Assembly (NCBI RefSeq): GCF_025989185.1 | Contig: NZ_JAPDNT010000025.1 | Coordinates: forward strand, 1-64,000 | Reading direction: 5' to 3' | Length of the DNA: 64,000 nt | Origin: Limobrevibacterium gyesilva | GTDB lineage: Bacteria; Pseudomonadota; Alphaproteobacteria; Acetobacterales; Acetobacteraceae | Shown here: positions 9,140-18,032 of the stretch, in pieces | How positions within the stretch are numbered: position 1 is the stretch's first letter | Layout of the letters: each line of letters opens with the position of its first letter | Notes under the pieces: model-generated | Database searches by the model: none | Seen by the model: only the letters and a program-made list of their open reading frames with translations | Told to the model about the DNA's origin: nothing | Position numbers and translations under genes: made by a program

Positions 9140-9157
9140 CATAAGGATATCTTTATG
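9140..9157. promoter_or_regulatory. Palindromic ArsR-type operator between divergent genes
   Basis: CATAAGGATATCTTTATG is an 18-bp inverted repeat centred on GATATC, with one mismatched base pair. It sits 9 bp from the start of the minus-strand 113-aa gene and 14 bp before the GTG of the ArsR-methyltransferase gene. Palindromes of the form CATAAAGATATCTTTATG are, as I recall, the sites of ArsR-type regulators of methionine/SAH metabolism in proteobacteria. Autoregulation and control of metH are therefore likely. Confidence 0.75.
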
Positions 9158-9170
9158 CGATGACAATCCC

Positions 9171-10142
9171 GTGGAAAACCTTCTGACCGGGCTGCGCGCC
9201 AGTGCCGAGCCGACCCGACTGCGCATCCTCGCGCTGGCCGCGCGGGGCTCGTTCTGCGTCATGGAGTTCACCGAAATCCTCGGCCAGTCGCAACCGCGCC
9301 TGTCGCGGCATTTGCGCCTGCTCTGCGAGGCCGGGCTGCTCGACCGGGTGCGCGAGGGCGCCAATGTCTGGTTCACCCTGCCCGACGGCGGCTCGCCCGG
9401 CGGGTCGCTCGCCCGCGCCGTGGTGGAGCGGCTGCCGGAGGACGACCCGATGCTGGCCGCGGATCGCCGCCAGGCTGCGCGCGTGCTGGCCGAACGCGCC
9501 CGCATCGCCTCGGAGAGCTTCCGCCGCACCGGGGCCGACTGGGACGAGATGCGCGCGCTGGACCTGCCGGCCTCGGCGGTCGAACAGGCTTTGCTGGATC
9601 TGCTGCCGGCCGGCGAGATCGGCCGGCTGCTGGACATCGGCACCGGCACCGGGCGGCTCCTGGAGCTGCTGGCGCCGCGCGTGACCGCCGCGCTGGGCAT
9701 CGACGCCAGCCGCGCCATGCTAGCCCTGGCCCGCGCCCGCCTGTCCCGCCCCGGCCTGCTGCATTGCGCCGTCCGGCTTGCCGACATGTACCGGCTGCCG
9801 CTGCCCGATGGCGGCTTCGACGCCGTGGTGCTGCAGATGGTGCTGCACTACGCCGAGGACCCGGCCGGCGCCCTGGCCGAGGCGGCCCGGGTGCTGCGGC
9901 CCGGCGGCGGGCGGCTTGTCGTGGTCGATCTCGCCCCGCATGGCCGCGCCGATTGCATCGACCGGCTGGCGCATCGCTGGCCCGGATTTTCCGATGAAGC
10001 CATGCACGACCTGTTCACCCGCGCCGGCCTGATTCCTGGCGGCGTTGTCGCCGTACCCGGCCCGATGGACATGCGGCTCTGGTCCGCCAGCCGCGCCGCC
10101 GAAGCCGTCCCTGCCGATCTGTTTCTGGAAGCCACACGATGA
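9171..10142 (+). CDS. ArsR-family regulator fused to SAM-dependent methyltransferase
   Basis: 323 residues. An N-terminal winged helix (about 1-90: LRASAEPTRLRILALAARG, then LGQSQPRLSRHLRLLCEAGL) is fused to a class I methyltransferase domain with the SAM-binding motif LLDIGTGTGRLLELLAP and the later LPDGGFDAVVLQMVLHY. This fused family is typically found beside metH/metF and is thought to sense SAM or SAH. GTG at 9171 is the only plausible start after the operator; in-frame codons upstream run into the palindrome and have no start. Its stop overlaps the metH ATG (ATGA), so the two are translationally coupled. The methyltransferase may serve as a ligand sensor rather than an enzyme; I cannot tell which. 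Confidence 0.9.
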   Translation: MENLLTGLRASAEPTRLRILALAARGSFCVMEFTEILGQSQPRLSRHLRLLCEAGLLDRVREGANVWFTLPDGGSPGGSLARAVVERLPEDDPMLAADRRQAARVLAERARIASESFRRTGADWDEMRALDLPASAVEQALLDLLPAGEIGRLLDIGTGTGRLLELLAPRVTAALGIDASRAMLALARARLSRPGLLHCAVRLADMYRLPLPDGGFDAVVLQMVLHYAEDPAGALAEAARVLRPGGGRLVVVDLAPHGRADCIDRLAHRWPGFSDEAMHDLFTRAGLIPGGVVAVPGPMDMRLWSASRAAEAVPADLFLEATR

Positions 10143-13100
10143 CACGACCCCATCTGCTCGATGCCTTGCGCGACCAGGTCCTGCTCTGCGACGGCGGCAT
10201 GGGCAGCCGGGTGCAGGCGCTGACCCTCGATGTCGAGGCGGATTACTGGGGCCGCGAGAACTGCACGGAAGTGCTGAACCTGTCGCGTCCCGACCTCGTG
10301 CGCGACATCCATCGCGGCTATTTCGCGGCCGGCGCCGACATGGTGGAAACCAACAGCTTCGGCGGCTCGCCGGTGACGCTGGGCGAGTTCAACCTGCAGG
10401 ACCGCGCCTTCGAGATCAACAAGGTCGCCGGCGAGCTGGCGCGCGAGGCGGCCGAGGGCTTCGCCGACGGGCGGCATCGCTGGGTGGTCGGCAGCGTCGG
10501 GCCGGGCACCAAGCTGCCCTCGCTCGGCAACATCGCCTATGACCCGCTGGAGGCCGCCCTGGCCGAGCAGTGCCGCGGCCTGATCGCCGGCGGCGTGGAT
10601 GCCATCCTGATCGAGACCTGCCAGGACACGCTGCAGATCAAGGCCGCCGTCAACGGCGCCAAGATCGCCCGCGCCGCGGCCGGGACCAGCACGCCGATCT
10701 TCGTGCAGGTGACGGTGGAGACCACCGGCACGCTGCTGGTCGGCCCCGACATCGCCGCCGCCGCGACTGTGGTGCGGGCGCTGGACGTGCCGCTGCTCGG
10801 GCTGAACTGCGCGACCGGGCCGCAGGAAATGGCCGAGCATGTGCGCTGGCTCGCCGCCAACTGGCCCGGCCTGCTGTCGGTGCAGCCGAATGCCGGCCTG
10901 CCCGAGCTGGTCGACGGCAAGACGCATTATCCGCTGGGCGCGGCCGAAATGGCGAGCTGGGTGGAGCGCTTCGTCGCCGAGGACGGCATGAATCTGGTCG
11001 GCGGCTGCTGCGGCACCTCGATCGAGCATATCGAGGCGCTGGACGCCATGCTGCGCAAGCGCGGCGGCTCCCGGCCGGCGCCGGTGCAGCGGACGGTCGT
11101 GTGGATGCCCTCGGTCGCGAGCCTGTACCAGCAGGTGCCGCTGCGCCAGGAGAACAGCTATTTCTCCATCGGCGAACGCTGCAACGCCAACGGCTCGAAG
11201 AAGTGGCGCGAGCGGCAGGAGAAGGGCGACTGGGACGGCTGCGTGGCGATGGGCCGCGAGCAGATCGCCGAGGGCTCCAACAGCCTCGACGTCTGCACCG
11301 CCTTCGTCGGCCGCGACGAGCGCCGCGAGATGGACGAGGTGATCCGCCGCTTCACCGGTTCGGTCAATGCGCCACTGGTGATCGACAGCACCGAGACGCC
11401 GGTGCTCGAAAGCGCGCTGAAACTGCATGGCGGCAAGCCGATCATCAACTCGATCAACTTCGAGGACGGCGAGAAGGCGGCGCATGACCGCCTGATCCTG
11501 GCCCGACGCTTCGGCGCCGCGGTAATCGCGCTGACCATCGACGAGCAGGGCATGGCGAAGACGCCCGAACGCAAGCTGGAGGTGGCGACCCGCCTGGTGG
11601 AGTTCGCCTGCACCCGCCACGGGCTCGAGCAGTCCGACTTGCTGATCGACCCGCTGACCTTCACCATCGCCACCGGCAACGAGGACGACCGCAAGCTCGG
11701 CCAGTGGACGCTGGAAGGCATCCGCATGATCCGCGAGCGCTTCCCGGACATCCAGATCATTCTCGGGCTGTCCAATATCAGCTTCGGCCTGAACCCGGCC
11801 GCGCGCGCGGTGCTGAACAGCGTGTTCCTCGACCATGCCGTGAAAGCGGGCATGAGCGGGGCCATCGTGCATGTCTCCAAGATCCGCCCGCTGCACCTGA
11901 TCGCGGCGGAGGAAGTGCAGGTCTGCGAAGACCTGATCTTCGACCGCCGCCGCGACGGCTACGACCCGCTGCAGCGCGTGCTGGAGATCTTCGCCGACCG
12001 CAAGCTGGCCGACGCGGTGAAGAAGACCCGTGCCGAGACCGTCGAGGGCCGGCTGAAGGACCGCATCGTCGACGGCGACCGCAAGGGCCTGGGCGATGAG
12101 CTGGACCAGGCGATGCAGGTCCACAAGCCGCTCGACATCATCAACAACATCCTGCTCGACGGCATGAAGGTGGTGGGCGAGCTGTTCGGCGCCGGCAAGA
12201 TGCAGCTTCCCTTCGTGCTGCAGAGTGCCGAGACCATGAAGGCGGCGGTCGCGCATCTGGAGCCGCACATGGAACGCGTGGACGGCCAGGAGAAGGGTAC
12301 GATCGTGCTGGCGACGGTGAAGGGCGACGTGCACGACATCGGCAAGAACCTGGTCGACATCATCCTCACCAACAACGGCTATCGCGTGGTCAACCTCGGC
12401 ATCAAGGTGCCGCTGGCCGACATGGTTGCGGCGGCCAAGGAGCATCGCGCCCATGCCATCGGCATGTCCGGCCTGCTGGTGAAGTCGACCGTGGTGATGC
12501 GCGAGAATCTCGAGGAGATGTCGCGCCAGGGGCTGGAGATTCCGGTGATGCTCGGCGGCGCCGCGCTGACCCGCAACTATGTCGAGGACGTGTGCGTGGG
12601 TGCCTATGCCTGCGGCCGCGTGGCCTACGCGCGCGATGCGTTCGACGGGCTGCATTTGATGGACCGCGTGACCGGCAACGCGTTCGAGGACTATCTGACG
12701 GCGGTCCAGGCCAAGCGGGCCGGCAAGGCCCGCAACACCGCGCGCACGCTGGGCCAGGCCGACGCGCGGGCGTTCCAGCCGGTGGACGTGCTGACCGTGC
12801 AGAAGCGCCGCCGCCGCCTGACCGCCGATGTGCCGCCGTTCGAGCCGCCGTTCTGGGGTGCCCGCACGATCGAGGCCTCGCCCAGGGCGATCGTGCCGTT
12901 CATCAACGAGCGCAGCCTGTACCAGCTGCAATGGGGCTTCCGCAAACAGGGCCGTGGTCTTGACGACTTCCTGGGCTGGGCGAAGCAGGAGCTGCGCCCG
13001 GTGATGAAGCGCATGCTTGGAATCTGCGAAGACGAGGGCATTCTCAAGCCGCAATCGATCTACGGCTACTGGAAGGCGGCCGGCCAGGGCAACGACCTGA

Positions 13101-13624
13101 TCATCTTCGACCAGGACGGCGCCACCGAGTTGTGCCGGTTCACCTTGCCCCGCCAGCCCAAGGAGGACGGCGAATGCATCGCCGATTTCTTCCGCGACGT
13201 CGATGACGCCGAGCGCGACGTGATCGGCCTGCAGGTGGTCACCGTCGGCCAGCAGGCCAGCGACACCGCGCGGCTGTGGTTCGAGGACAACCGCTACCAG
13301 GACTATCTGTACCTGCACGGCCTGTCGGTGGAGATGGCCGAGGCGATGGCGGAGTACACGCATAAGCGCATCCGCGCGGAATGCGGCTTCGCCGGCGAGG
13401 ACGACCGCGACCTGGAGAAGATGCTGCAGCAGGGCTATCACGGCAGCCGCTACTCGTTCGGCTATCCGGCCTGCCCGAAGCTCGAGGACCAGGAGCCGTT
13501 GCTGAAGCTGCTGGAGTCCGAGCGCATCGGCGTGTCGCTGTCCGACGAGTGGCAGTTGCACCCCGAACAGTCCACCAGCGCGATCGTGGTGCTGAACCCG
13601 CACGCGAAATACTTCTCGGTGTAA
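10139..13624 (+). CDS. metH: Cobalamin-dependent methionine synthase
   Basis: 1161 residues with all four MetH modules. These are the homocysteine-binding barrel (1-~310, zinc cysteines in LNCATGP and VGGCCGTS), the pterin-binding barrel (~350-620, starting near FSIGERCNANGSKKW), the cobalamin domain (~650-880, with the lower-ligand loop GDVHDIGKN near residue 730), and the C-terminal reactivation domain (~890-1161, with SRYSFGYPACP). It transfers a methyl group from 5-methyltetrahydrofolate to homocysteine in the cytoplasm via methylcobalamin. It is slightly shorter than the E. coli enzyme (~1227 residues) but all modules are visible. It overlaps the upstream ArsR-methyltransferase gene by 4 bp, which implies shared control. 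A B12 uptake cluster follows within 2 kb. Confidence 0.98.
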   Translation: MTRPHLLDALRDQVLLCDGGMGSRVQALTLDVEADYWGRENCTEVLNLSRPDLVRDIHRGYFAAGADMVETNSFGGSPVTLGEFNLQDRAFEINKVAGELAREAAEGFADGRHRWVVGSVGPGTKLPSLGNIAYDPLEAALAEQCRGLIAGGVDAILIETCQDTLQIKAAVNGAKIARAAAGTSTPIFVQVTVETTGTLLVGPDIAAAATVVRALDVPLLGLNCATGPQEMAEHVRWLAANWPGLLSVQPNAGLPELVDGKTHYPLGAAEMASWVERFVAEDGMNLVGGCCGTSIEHIEALDAMLRKRGGSRPAPVQRTVVWMPSVASLYQQVPLRQENSYFSIGERCNANGSKKWRERQEKGDWDGCVAMGREQIAEGSNSLDVCTAFVGRDERREMDEVIRRFTGSVNAPLVIDSTETPVLESALKLHGGKPIINSINFEDGEKAAHDRLILARRFGAAVIALTIDEQGMAKTPERKLEVATRLVEFACTRHGLEQSDLLIDPLTFTIATGNEDDRKLGQWTLEGIRMIRERFPDIQIILGLSNISFGLNPAARAVLNSVFLDHAVKAGMSGAIVHVSKIRPLHLIAAEEVQVCEDLIFDRRRDGYDPLQRVLEIFADRKLADAVKKTRAETVEGRLKDRIVDGDRKGLGDELDQAMQVHKPLDIINNILLDGMKVVGELFGAGKMQLPFVLQSAETMKAAVAHLEPHMERVDGQEKGTIVLATVKGDVHDIGKNLVDIILTNNGYRVVNLGIKVPLADMVAAAKEHRAHAIGMSGLLVKSTVVMRENLEEMSRQGLEIPVMLGGAALTRNYVEDVCVGAYACGRVAYARDAFDGLHLMDRVTGNAFEDYLTAVQAKRAGKARNTARTLGQADARAFQPVDVLTVQKRRRRLTADVPPFEPPFWGARTIEASPRAIVPFINERSLYQLQWGFRKQGRGLDDFLGWAKQELRPVMKRMLGICEDEGILKPQSIYGYWKAAGQGNDLIIFDQDGATELCRFTLPRQPKEDGECIADFFRDVDDAERDVIGLQVVTVGQQASDTARLWFEDNRYQDYLYLHGLSVEMAEAMAEYTHKRIRAECGFAGEDDRDLEKMLQQGYHGSRYSFGYPACPKLEDQEPLLKLLESERIGVSLSDEWQLHPEQSTSAIVVLNPHAKYFSV

Positions 13625-13719
13625 CATTCGCGGGCGCCGGGCCGGCGGCACGGCAACGTCATCGAGGCAACGGTCTTTTTCCGGTCCTCCGCGGCCGGAT
13701 AATGCTCTAGGCTTGGCGC

Positions 13720-14655
13720 ATGCGATTCCTCGCGCCGCTCCGCCTGCTGCCGCTGCTGCTCGCCCTTGCCGCCTGCGTGACGGCGCCCCGGGATGATTTC
13801 GATTACGACACGTGTGGGCTGCGTCCGCGCGCCGCGATCGCGGTGGAGATGCGCGGCAACGTTCCGCTGGTGAAAGCCTCGATCAAGGGCAAGCCGACGA
13901 CGTTCATCCTCGATACCGGGGCGGACAGCGTCGTGCTCACCGAAACCGCGCTGCGACGGCTCGACCTCGAGACCGATGCCGGCAACATCCTGGCCGGCCG
14001 CGGCGCCGGCGGGGAGTCGCGCTTCTTCGCCGGCAAGCTGCGCGATTTCGAGATTGCCGGCATCCCGGTGCCGGACCACCCCGTGCGGGTGCTGCCGCGC
14101 AATTCGCCGATCGGCGGGCAGGAGATGATCGACGGGCTGTTCGGCGCGTCCGTGCTGTCCGCATTCGAAATCGATCTCGATTTGCCGCGCCGCCGCGTCA
14201 CGCTGTACGCGGGGCGGATGTGTCCGGACACGACGGTGCCGCCCTGGACGGGCCCTTACACCACCATCGATGCCAGCGCCTCCAACCGCGGGCGTTTCAT
14301 GATTCCGGTCGTGCTCGACGGCCGGCCGCTCATGGCGCTGCTCGACACCGGCGCCGCCGCATCGCTGGTGGCAAGGGACGTCGCGGCGGCGCTCGGGGTG
14401 ACGCCGGAGATGCTGGCGCGCGATCCCAGCACCAGGCTGGTGGGCACCGGGCCGTCGACGCCAACGGCGCATTTCCATCGCTTCCGCGAGATCAAGGTCG
14501 GCGACGAAACCTTCCCCGCTCCGGCGATGCTGGTGACCGACCGGCCGGAGCCAGGGATCGATATGATCATCGGCTCGGATTATCTGGGGGGGCGCCGCAT
14601 CTGGCTGTCCTATGCCCGCAAACGCGTGTTCATCGACCGGTCGGGGGCGCCGTAG
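13720..14655 (+). CDS. Retropepsin-like aspartyl protease, predicted lipoprotein
   Basis: 311 residues. The N-terminus is a lipoprotein signal (LLPLLLALAAC, lipobox LAAC, Cys at ~22). Two aspartyl-protease motifs follow: FILDTGADSVVLTETAL (~residue 67) and ALLDTGAAASLV (~residue 208), each heading a retropepsin-like domain. Both halves are therefore in one chain, as in an intramolecular pseudo-dimer, rather than the single DTG of retroviral-type proteases. The likely location is the periplasmic face of a membrane. The gene lies between metH and the CDF/B12 run with gaps of ~95 and ~120 bp and is probably its own unit. The substrate is unknown. Confidence 0.85.
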   Translation: MRFLAPLRLLPLLLALAACVTAPRDDFDYDTCGLRPRAAIAVEMRGNVPLVKASIKGKPTTFILDTGADSVVLTETALRRLDLETDAGNILAGRGAGGESRFFAGKLRDFEIAGIPVPDHPVRVLPRNSPIGGQEMIDGLFGASVLSAFEIDLDLPRRRVTLYAGRMCPDTTVPPWTGPYTTIDASASNRGRFMIPVVLDGRPLMALLDTGAAASLVARDVAAALGVTPEMLARDPSTRLVGTGPSTPTAHFHRFREIKVGDETFPAPAMLVTDRPEPGIDMIIGSDYLGGRRIWLSYARKRVFIDRSGAP

Positions 14656-14774
14656 CGCCCTGCCCGGCGTATGGCGCTGGTGACGCCCCCCCGGGGTTTT
14701 GCTAGACGCGCACCCAGGCTGGCCTGTGACCGGCTCATCATGAGGACGCGGCGCATCATGACGGCGGGTGGCAG

Positions 14775-15662
14775 GTGAAACAGGCTCAGCGGATTGCAGC
14801 CGGCAGCATTGTCGTGGGCCTGGTCGTGCTGGGCCTCAAGATGGCCGCCTGGGCGATCACCGGCAGCGCGGCGCTGTTCTCCGATGCGGCCGAGTCGGTC
14901 GTGAACGTGGCCGCGGGAATCGTTGCCCTGCTGGCCCTGCGCCTGGCGGCCGTGCCGGCCGACGCCAACCACCCCTATGGCCACGACAAGGCGGAATTCT
15001 TCTCCGCCGTGATCGAGGGCGTGCTGATCGTGGTGGCCGCGATCGCCATCCTGCAGCACGCCTGGCACGCCTACACCAACCCGCAACCGATCGAGGCCCC
15101 GCTTCTGGGCATGGCGCTGAATGCCGTGTCGACCGTGCTGAACCTGGCCTGGGCGATGGTGCTGATCCGCCGCGGCCGAAGGCTGCGCTCGCCGGCGCTG
15201 GTCGCGGACGGGCATCACCTGATGTCCGATGTCGTGACATCGGCGGGTGTCCTCATCGGCGTGGGGCTGGTGGTCGTGACCGGCCTGCAATGGCTCGACC
15301 CGTTGCTGGCGGCGATGACCGCCGTCTACATCCTGGCCTCCGGCGCCCTCGTCATCCGCGACTCCGTCGGCGGGCTGATGGACGCAGCCCCCGCGGCCGA
15401 GATCGTGGAGCGCATCCGCACGCTGGTCGGCCAGCACGCCGAGGGCGCGATCGAGGCGCACGACCTGCGCACCCGCCATGCCGGCCGCCTGACCTTCCTG
15501 GAATTCCACCTCGTGGTGCCCGGGGCCATGAGCGTGTCAGACGCGCACGCGATCTGCGACCGCATCGAGGCGGCCCTGAAGGCGGAGATGGAAGGCCTGA
15601 TGATCACCATCCATGTCGAGCCCGAAGGCAAGGCGAAGCACCGGGGCATCCTCGTGCTGTGA
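14775..15662 (+). CDS. Cation diffusion facilitator (metal/proton antiporter)
   Basis: 295 residues starting with GTG. CDF features: TM1-TM2 with GSAALFSDAAESVVNVAAG (metal-site Asp), HPYGHDKAEFFSA, a second membrane block with ADGHHLMSDVVTSAGVL (second metal-site HxxxD), the DPLLAAMTAVYIL helix, and a cytoplasmic C-terminal domain with HDLRTRHAGRLTFLEFHL. These are inner-membrane exporters of Zn, Fe, Mn, Co or Cd; the metal cannot be assigned safely. Its TGA overlaps the GTG of the btuF-type gene (GTGA), so it is translationally coupled to a cobalamin-type importer. Cobalt handling is therefore an attractive but inferred role. Confidence 0.93.
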   Translation: MKQAQRIAAGSIVVGLVVLGLKMAAWAITGSAALFSDAAESVVNVAAGIVALLALRLAAVPADANHPYGHDKAEFFSAVIEGVLIVVAAIAILQHAWHAYTNPQPIEAPLLGMALNAVSTVLNLAWAMVLIRRGRRLRSPALVADGHHLMSDVVTSAGVLIGVGLVVVTGLQWLDPLLAAMTAVYILASGALVIRDSVGGLMDAAPAAEIVERIRTLVGQHAEGAIEAHDLRTRHAGRLTFLEFHLVVPGAMSVSDAHAICDRIEAALKAEMEGLMITIHVEPEGKAKHRGILVL

Positions 15663-16420
15663 CCCGCTGGCCGCTCCGTCTGCTCGCGCTGCTGGCGCTG
15701 CTGGCCGCCTCGCCGGCGCAGGCCGGGGGAGTGGTTTCGCTCAATCTGTGCACGGACGAATTCCTGGTGCTGCTGGCGCCGCAGCGCATCGCCGCCCTCA
15801 GCCCGCTGGCCCGCGACCCCGCGCTGTCGGTGGTGGCGGAGGCGGCGCGGAACTTCCCCTGGGTGCGCCCGGACGCCGAGGCGGTGCTGGCGCTGCATCC
15901 CGACCTCGTGCTGGCCGGGCCGTACGGGGCACAGACGACGCTGGCGGCGCTGGAGCGGCGCGGCGTGCCGGTCGAGCGCACCCGGCTGCCGCAGGATTTC
16001 GCCGCGATCCGCGCCGAGACGCGCCGGCTGGCCGAACTGCTGGGCGCGCCCGCGCGGGGCCTCGCCTTGCTGGTGGAGATGGATTCGCGCCTGGCCGCCG
16101 TGCCTCGCCGCCCGCCGTTGCGGGCGCTGCCGCTGCAGGCCCGCGGCTACACCGCCCCGCCGCGCTCGCTGGAAGATGCGGTGCTCCACGCGGCCGGCCT
16201 GATCAACGCCGGCACCGGCGCCCGGCTCGGGCTGGAAGCGGTGGTGGCGGATCCGCCGGCGCTGCTGGTGGTGGCGCAGGCGCCCGACTACCCCTCGCTT
16301 GCCACCGATCTGCTGCAGCACCCCGCGCTCGCCGGCATCCCCCGCCGCAGCATCCCGCCGGCTTTGCTGGCGTGCGGCGGCCCCTGGACGGTGCGCGCCG
16401 TCGAGCTGCTGGCGCGATGA
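15659..16420 (+). CDS. btuF: Periplasmic cobalamin/siderophore-binding protein, BtuF-like
   Basis: 253 residues from GTG at 15659, which overlaps the CDF stop. The signal peptide is LLALLALLAASPAQA. The mature protein starts with GGVVSLNLCTDEFLVLLAP, the usual opening of class III binding proteins for corrinoids and siderophores, followed by PDLVLAGPYGAQTTLAAL and a C-terminal lobe. It is the substrate-binding partner of the following FecCD-type permease and ATPase. Cobalamin is preferred over iron because of the neighbours: a cobalamin riboswitch and BtuB-like receptor, and a PduO adenosyltransferase. The assignment is by context; a siderophore or heme substrate is the alternative. Confidence 0.82.
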   Translation: MTRWPLRLLALLALLAASPAQAGGVVSLNLCTDEFLVLLAPQRIAALSPLARDPALSVVAEAARNFPWVRPDAEAVLALHPDLVLAGPYGAQTTLAALERRGVPVERTRLPQDFAAIRAETRRLAELLGAPARGLALLVEMDSRLAAVPRRPPLRALPLQARGYTAPPRSLEDAVLHAAGLINAGTGARLGLEAVVADPPALLVVAQAPDYPSLATDLLQHPALAGIPRRSIPPALLACGGPWTVRAVELLAR

Positions 16421-17352
16421 TCCGGGCACTCGTCGCCGCCGTCCTGGTGCTGTCCGGGCTGGGGCTGCTGGTCGGCGCGGCGGGGCTCGGCGTGCCCGAC
16501 CCGCTGATCCTCGTGCAGATCCGGCTGCCGCGCAGCGCCCTGGCGCTGCTGGTCGGCGGCAGCCTCGGGCTGTCTGGCGCGGTGCTGCAGGGCGCATTGC
16601 GCAATCCGCTGGCCGATCCCGGGCTGCTGGGCATCGGCGGCTGCGCCGGGCTCGGCGCCGTCATCGCCTTCTACTGGGGTCTGTCCGCCGTCTTCGCCCC
16701 CGCCCTGCCGCTGGCCGGCCTCGCCGGCGCGGCGCTGGGCTGCGTGTTGCTGCTGCGCTTCGCCGGTGCGGCGACCGGCCCGTCCCTGATCCTGGCCGGC
16801 GTGGCCCTGTCGGCCATCGCCGCTGCCTTGCTGGCGCTGGCGCTGACCCTGGCGCCCAATCCGTACGCGCTGGCCGAGATCACCTTCTGGCTGATGGGCG
16901 GGCTGGAGGATCGCAGCCTGCTGCATCTGGCGCTGGCGGCGCCGCCAATTCTGCTGGGCTGCGCCGTGCTGCTGCGCCTGGGTCCCGGACTCGACGCGCT
17001 GGCGCTGGGCGAGGACGTGGCCGCCAGCCTGGGCGTGCCGGTGGCGCGCACGCTGCGCGTGGCGGCGTTCGGCGTGGCGCTGGCGGTAGGCGCGGGGGCC
17101 GCGGTCGCCGGCGGCATCGGCTTCGTCGGGCTGGTGGTGCCGCATCTGCTGCGCCCGACGCTGGGCGAGCGACCCGGCGGGCTGCTGCTCGCCTCGATGC
17201 TGGCCGGGGCCGCCCTGCTGCTGGCCGCCGACCTGCTGGCACGCATTGCCCCGCTGCTGCTGCCGCTGGCGCAGGAGCCGCGGCTGGGCGTGCTGACCGC
17301 GTTGCTCGGCGCGCCCTATCTGGTGCGCATCGCCCGGCGCGTGGCGCCGTGA
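16417..17352 (+). CDS. btuC: FecCD-family permease, BtuC-like
   Basis: 311 residues, almost all hydrophobic, with about nine or ten membrane segments. Family marks are LPRSALALLVGGSLGLSGAV near the N-terminus, the conserved RNPLADPGLLGI stretch, and GGIGFVGLVVPHLLRP, which contacts the ATPase. ATG at 16417 overlaps the preceding stop (ATGA). It forms the membrane channel of the BtuCDF-type importer with the genes on both sides. Specificity for cobalamin is inferred from the cluster. Confidence 0.88.
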   Translation: MIRALVAAVLVLSGLGLLVGAAGLGVPDPLILVQIRLPRSALALLVGGSLGLSGAVLQGALRNPLADPGLLGIGGCAGLGAVIAFYWGLSAVFAPALPLAGLAGAALGCVLLLRFAGAATGPSLILAGVALSAIAAALLALALTLAPNPYALAEITFWLMGGLEDRSLLHLALAAPPILLGCAVLLRLGPGLDALALGEDVAASLGVPVARTLRVAAFGVALAVGAGAAVAGGIGFVGLVVPHLLRPTLGERPGGLLLASMLAGAALLLAADLLARIAPLLLPLAQEPRLGVLTALLGAPYLVRIARRVAP

Positions 17353-18032
17353 TCGCGCTGGAGGCCGCCTCGGTGAGCCTGGGCGGCCGGGCCGTGCTGC
17401 ACGACATTCATGTCTGCGCCGCGCCCGGCGCGCTGGTAGCGCTGTGCGGCCCGAACGGCGCCGGCAAGTCGACGCTGCTGCGCGCCCTCGCCGGCCTGCT
17501 GCCGGGCCTGCCGGCGCGCGACCCGCGGTGCGTCGCCTACCTGCCGCAGGGCGCGCGCTGCGCCTGGGGGCTGACGGTGGCGGAGGTGGCCGCACTCGGC
17601 CGCATCCCGCATCGCGACTCGGCCGCAGCCCCGGTAACCCGGGCTTTACAGGCCTGTGGCCTGATCGGGCTGCAGGCGGCGCGCATCGACCGGATTTCCG
17701 GCGGCCAGGCGCGCCGCGCCATGCTGGCCCGTGCCTTCGCCACGGAACCGGAGGTCTTCCTGCTGGACGAGCCGACATCCGACCTGGACCCCGCCGCGGC
17801 GCACGAGGTGATGGCGCTGCTGCAGGCCACCGCGCGAACCGGGCGCGCCGTCGTGGTGGTGCTGCACGCGCTGGATCTGGCGCTGCGCTATGCCGACCGG
17901 ATGCTGGTGCTGGACCATGGCCGCGTGATCGCCGACGCGCCGCCCGCCGAGGCGCTGCCGGCCGCCGCTTCCGCCTTCGGCCTGCCCTGGGGCCCCGATC
18001 CCACGCCGCGGTTGCTGCCGCCGGTGGCATGA
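17349..18032 (+). CDS. btuD: ABC transporter ATPase, BtuD-like
   Basis: 227 residues from GTG at 17349, overlapping the permease stop by 4 bp. Walker A is GPNGAGKST; the signature is ISGGQARRAMLARAF (LSGGQ variant); Walker B is VFLLDEPTSDLD; the switch His lies in VVLHALDLAL. It powers the BtuC-like permease. It is a little shorter than the usual FecE/BtuD ATPase (~250), mostly because the end is clipped (PWGPDPTPRLLPPVA). It is followed by a 4-bp overlap with a TonB-type gene, so this is a single translationally coupled block. Confidence 0.88.
   Translation: MIALEAASVSLGGRAVLHDIHVCAAPGALVALCGPNGAGKSTLLRALAGLLPGLPARDPRCVAYLPQGARCAWGLTVAEVAALGRIPHRDSAAAPVTRALQACGLIGLQAARIDRISGGQARRAMLARAFATEPEVFLLDEPTSDLDPAAAHEVMALLQATARTGRAVVVVLHALDLALRYADRMLVLDHGRVIADAPPAEALPAAASAFGLPWGPDPTPRLLPPVA

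Noticed and set aside
9848-13651. A 1267-residue open frame on the minus strand opposite metH
   Set aside because: It is a high-GC antisense shadow of metH; the sequence is His/Arg/Ala-rich and matches no family.
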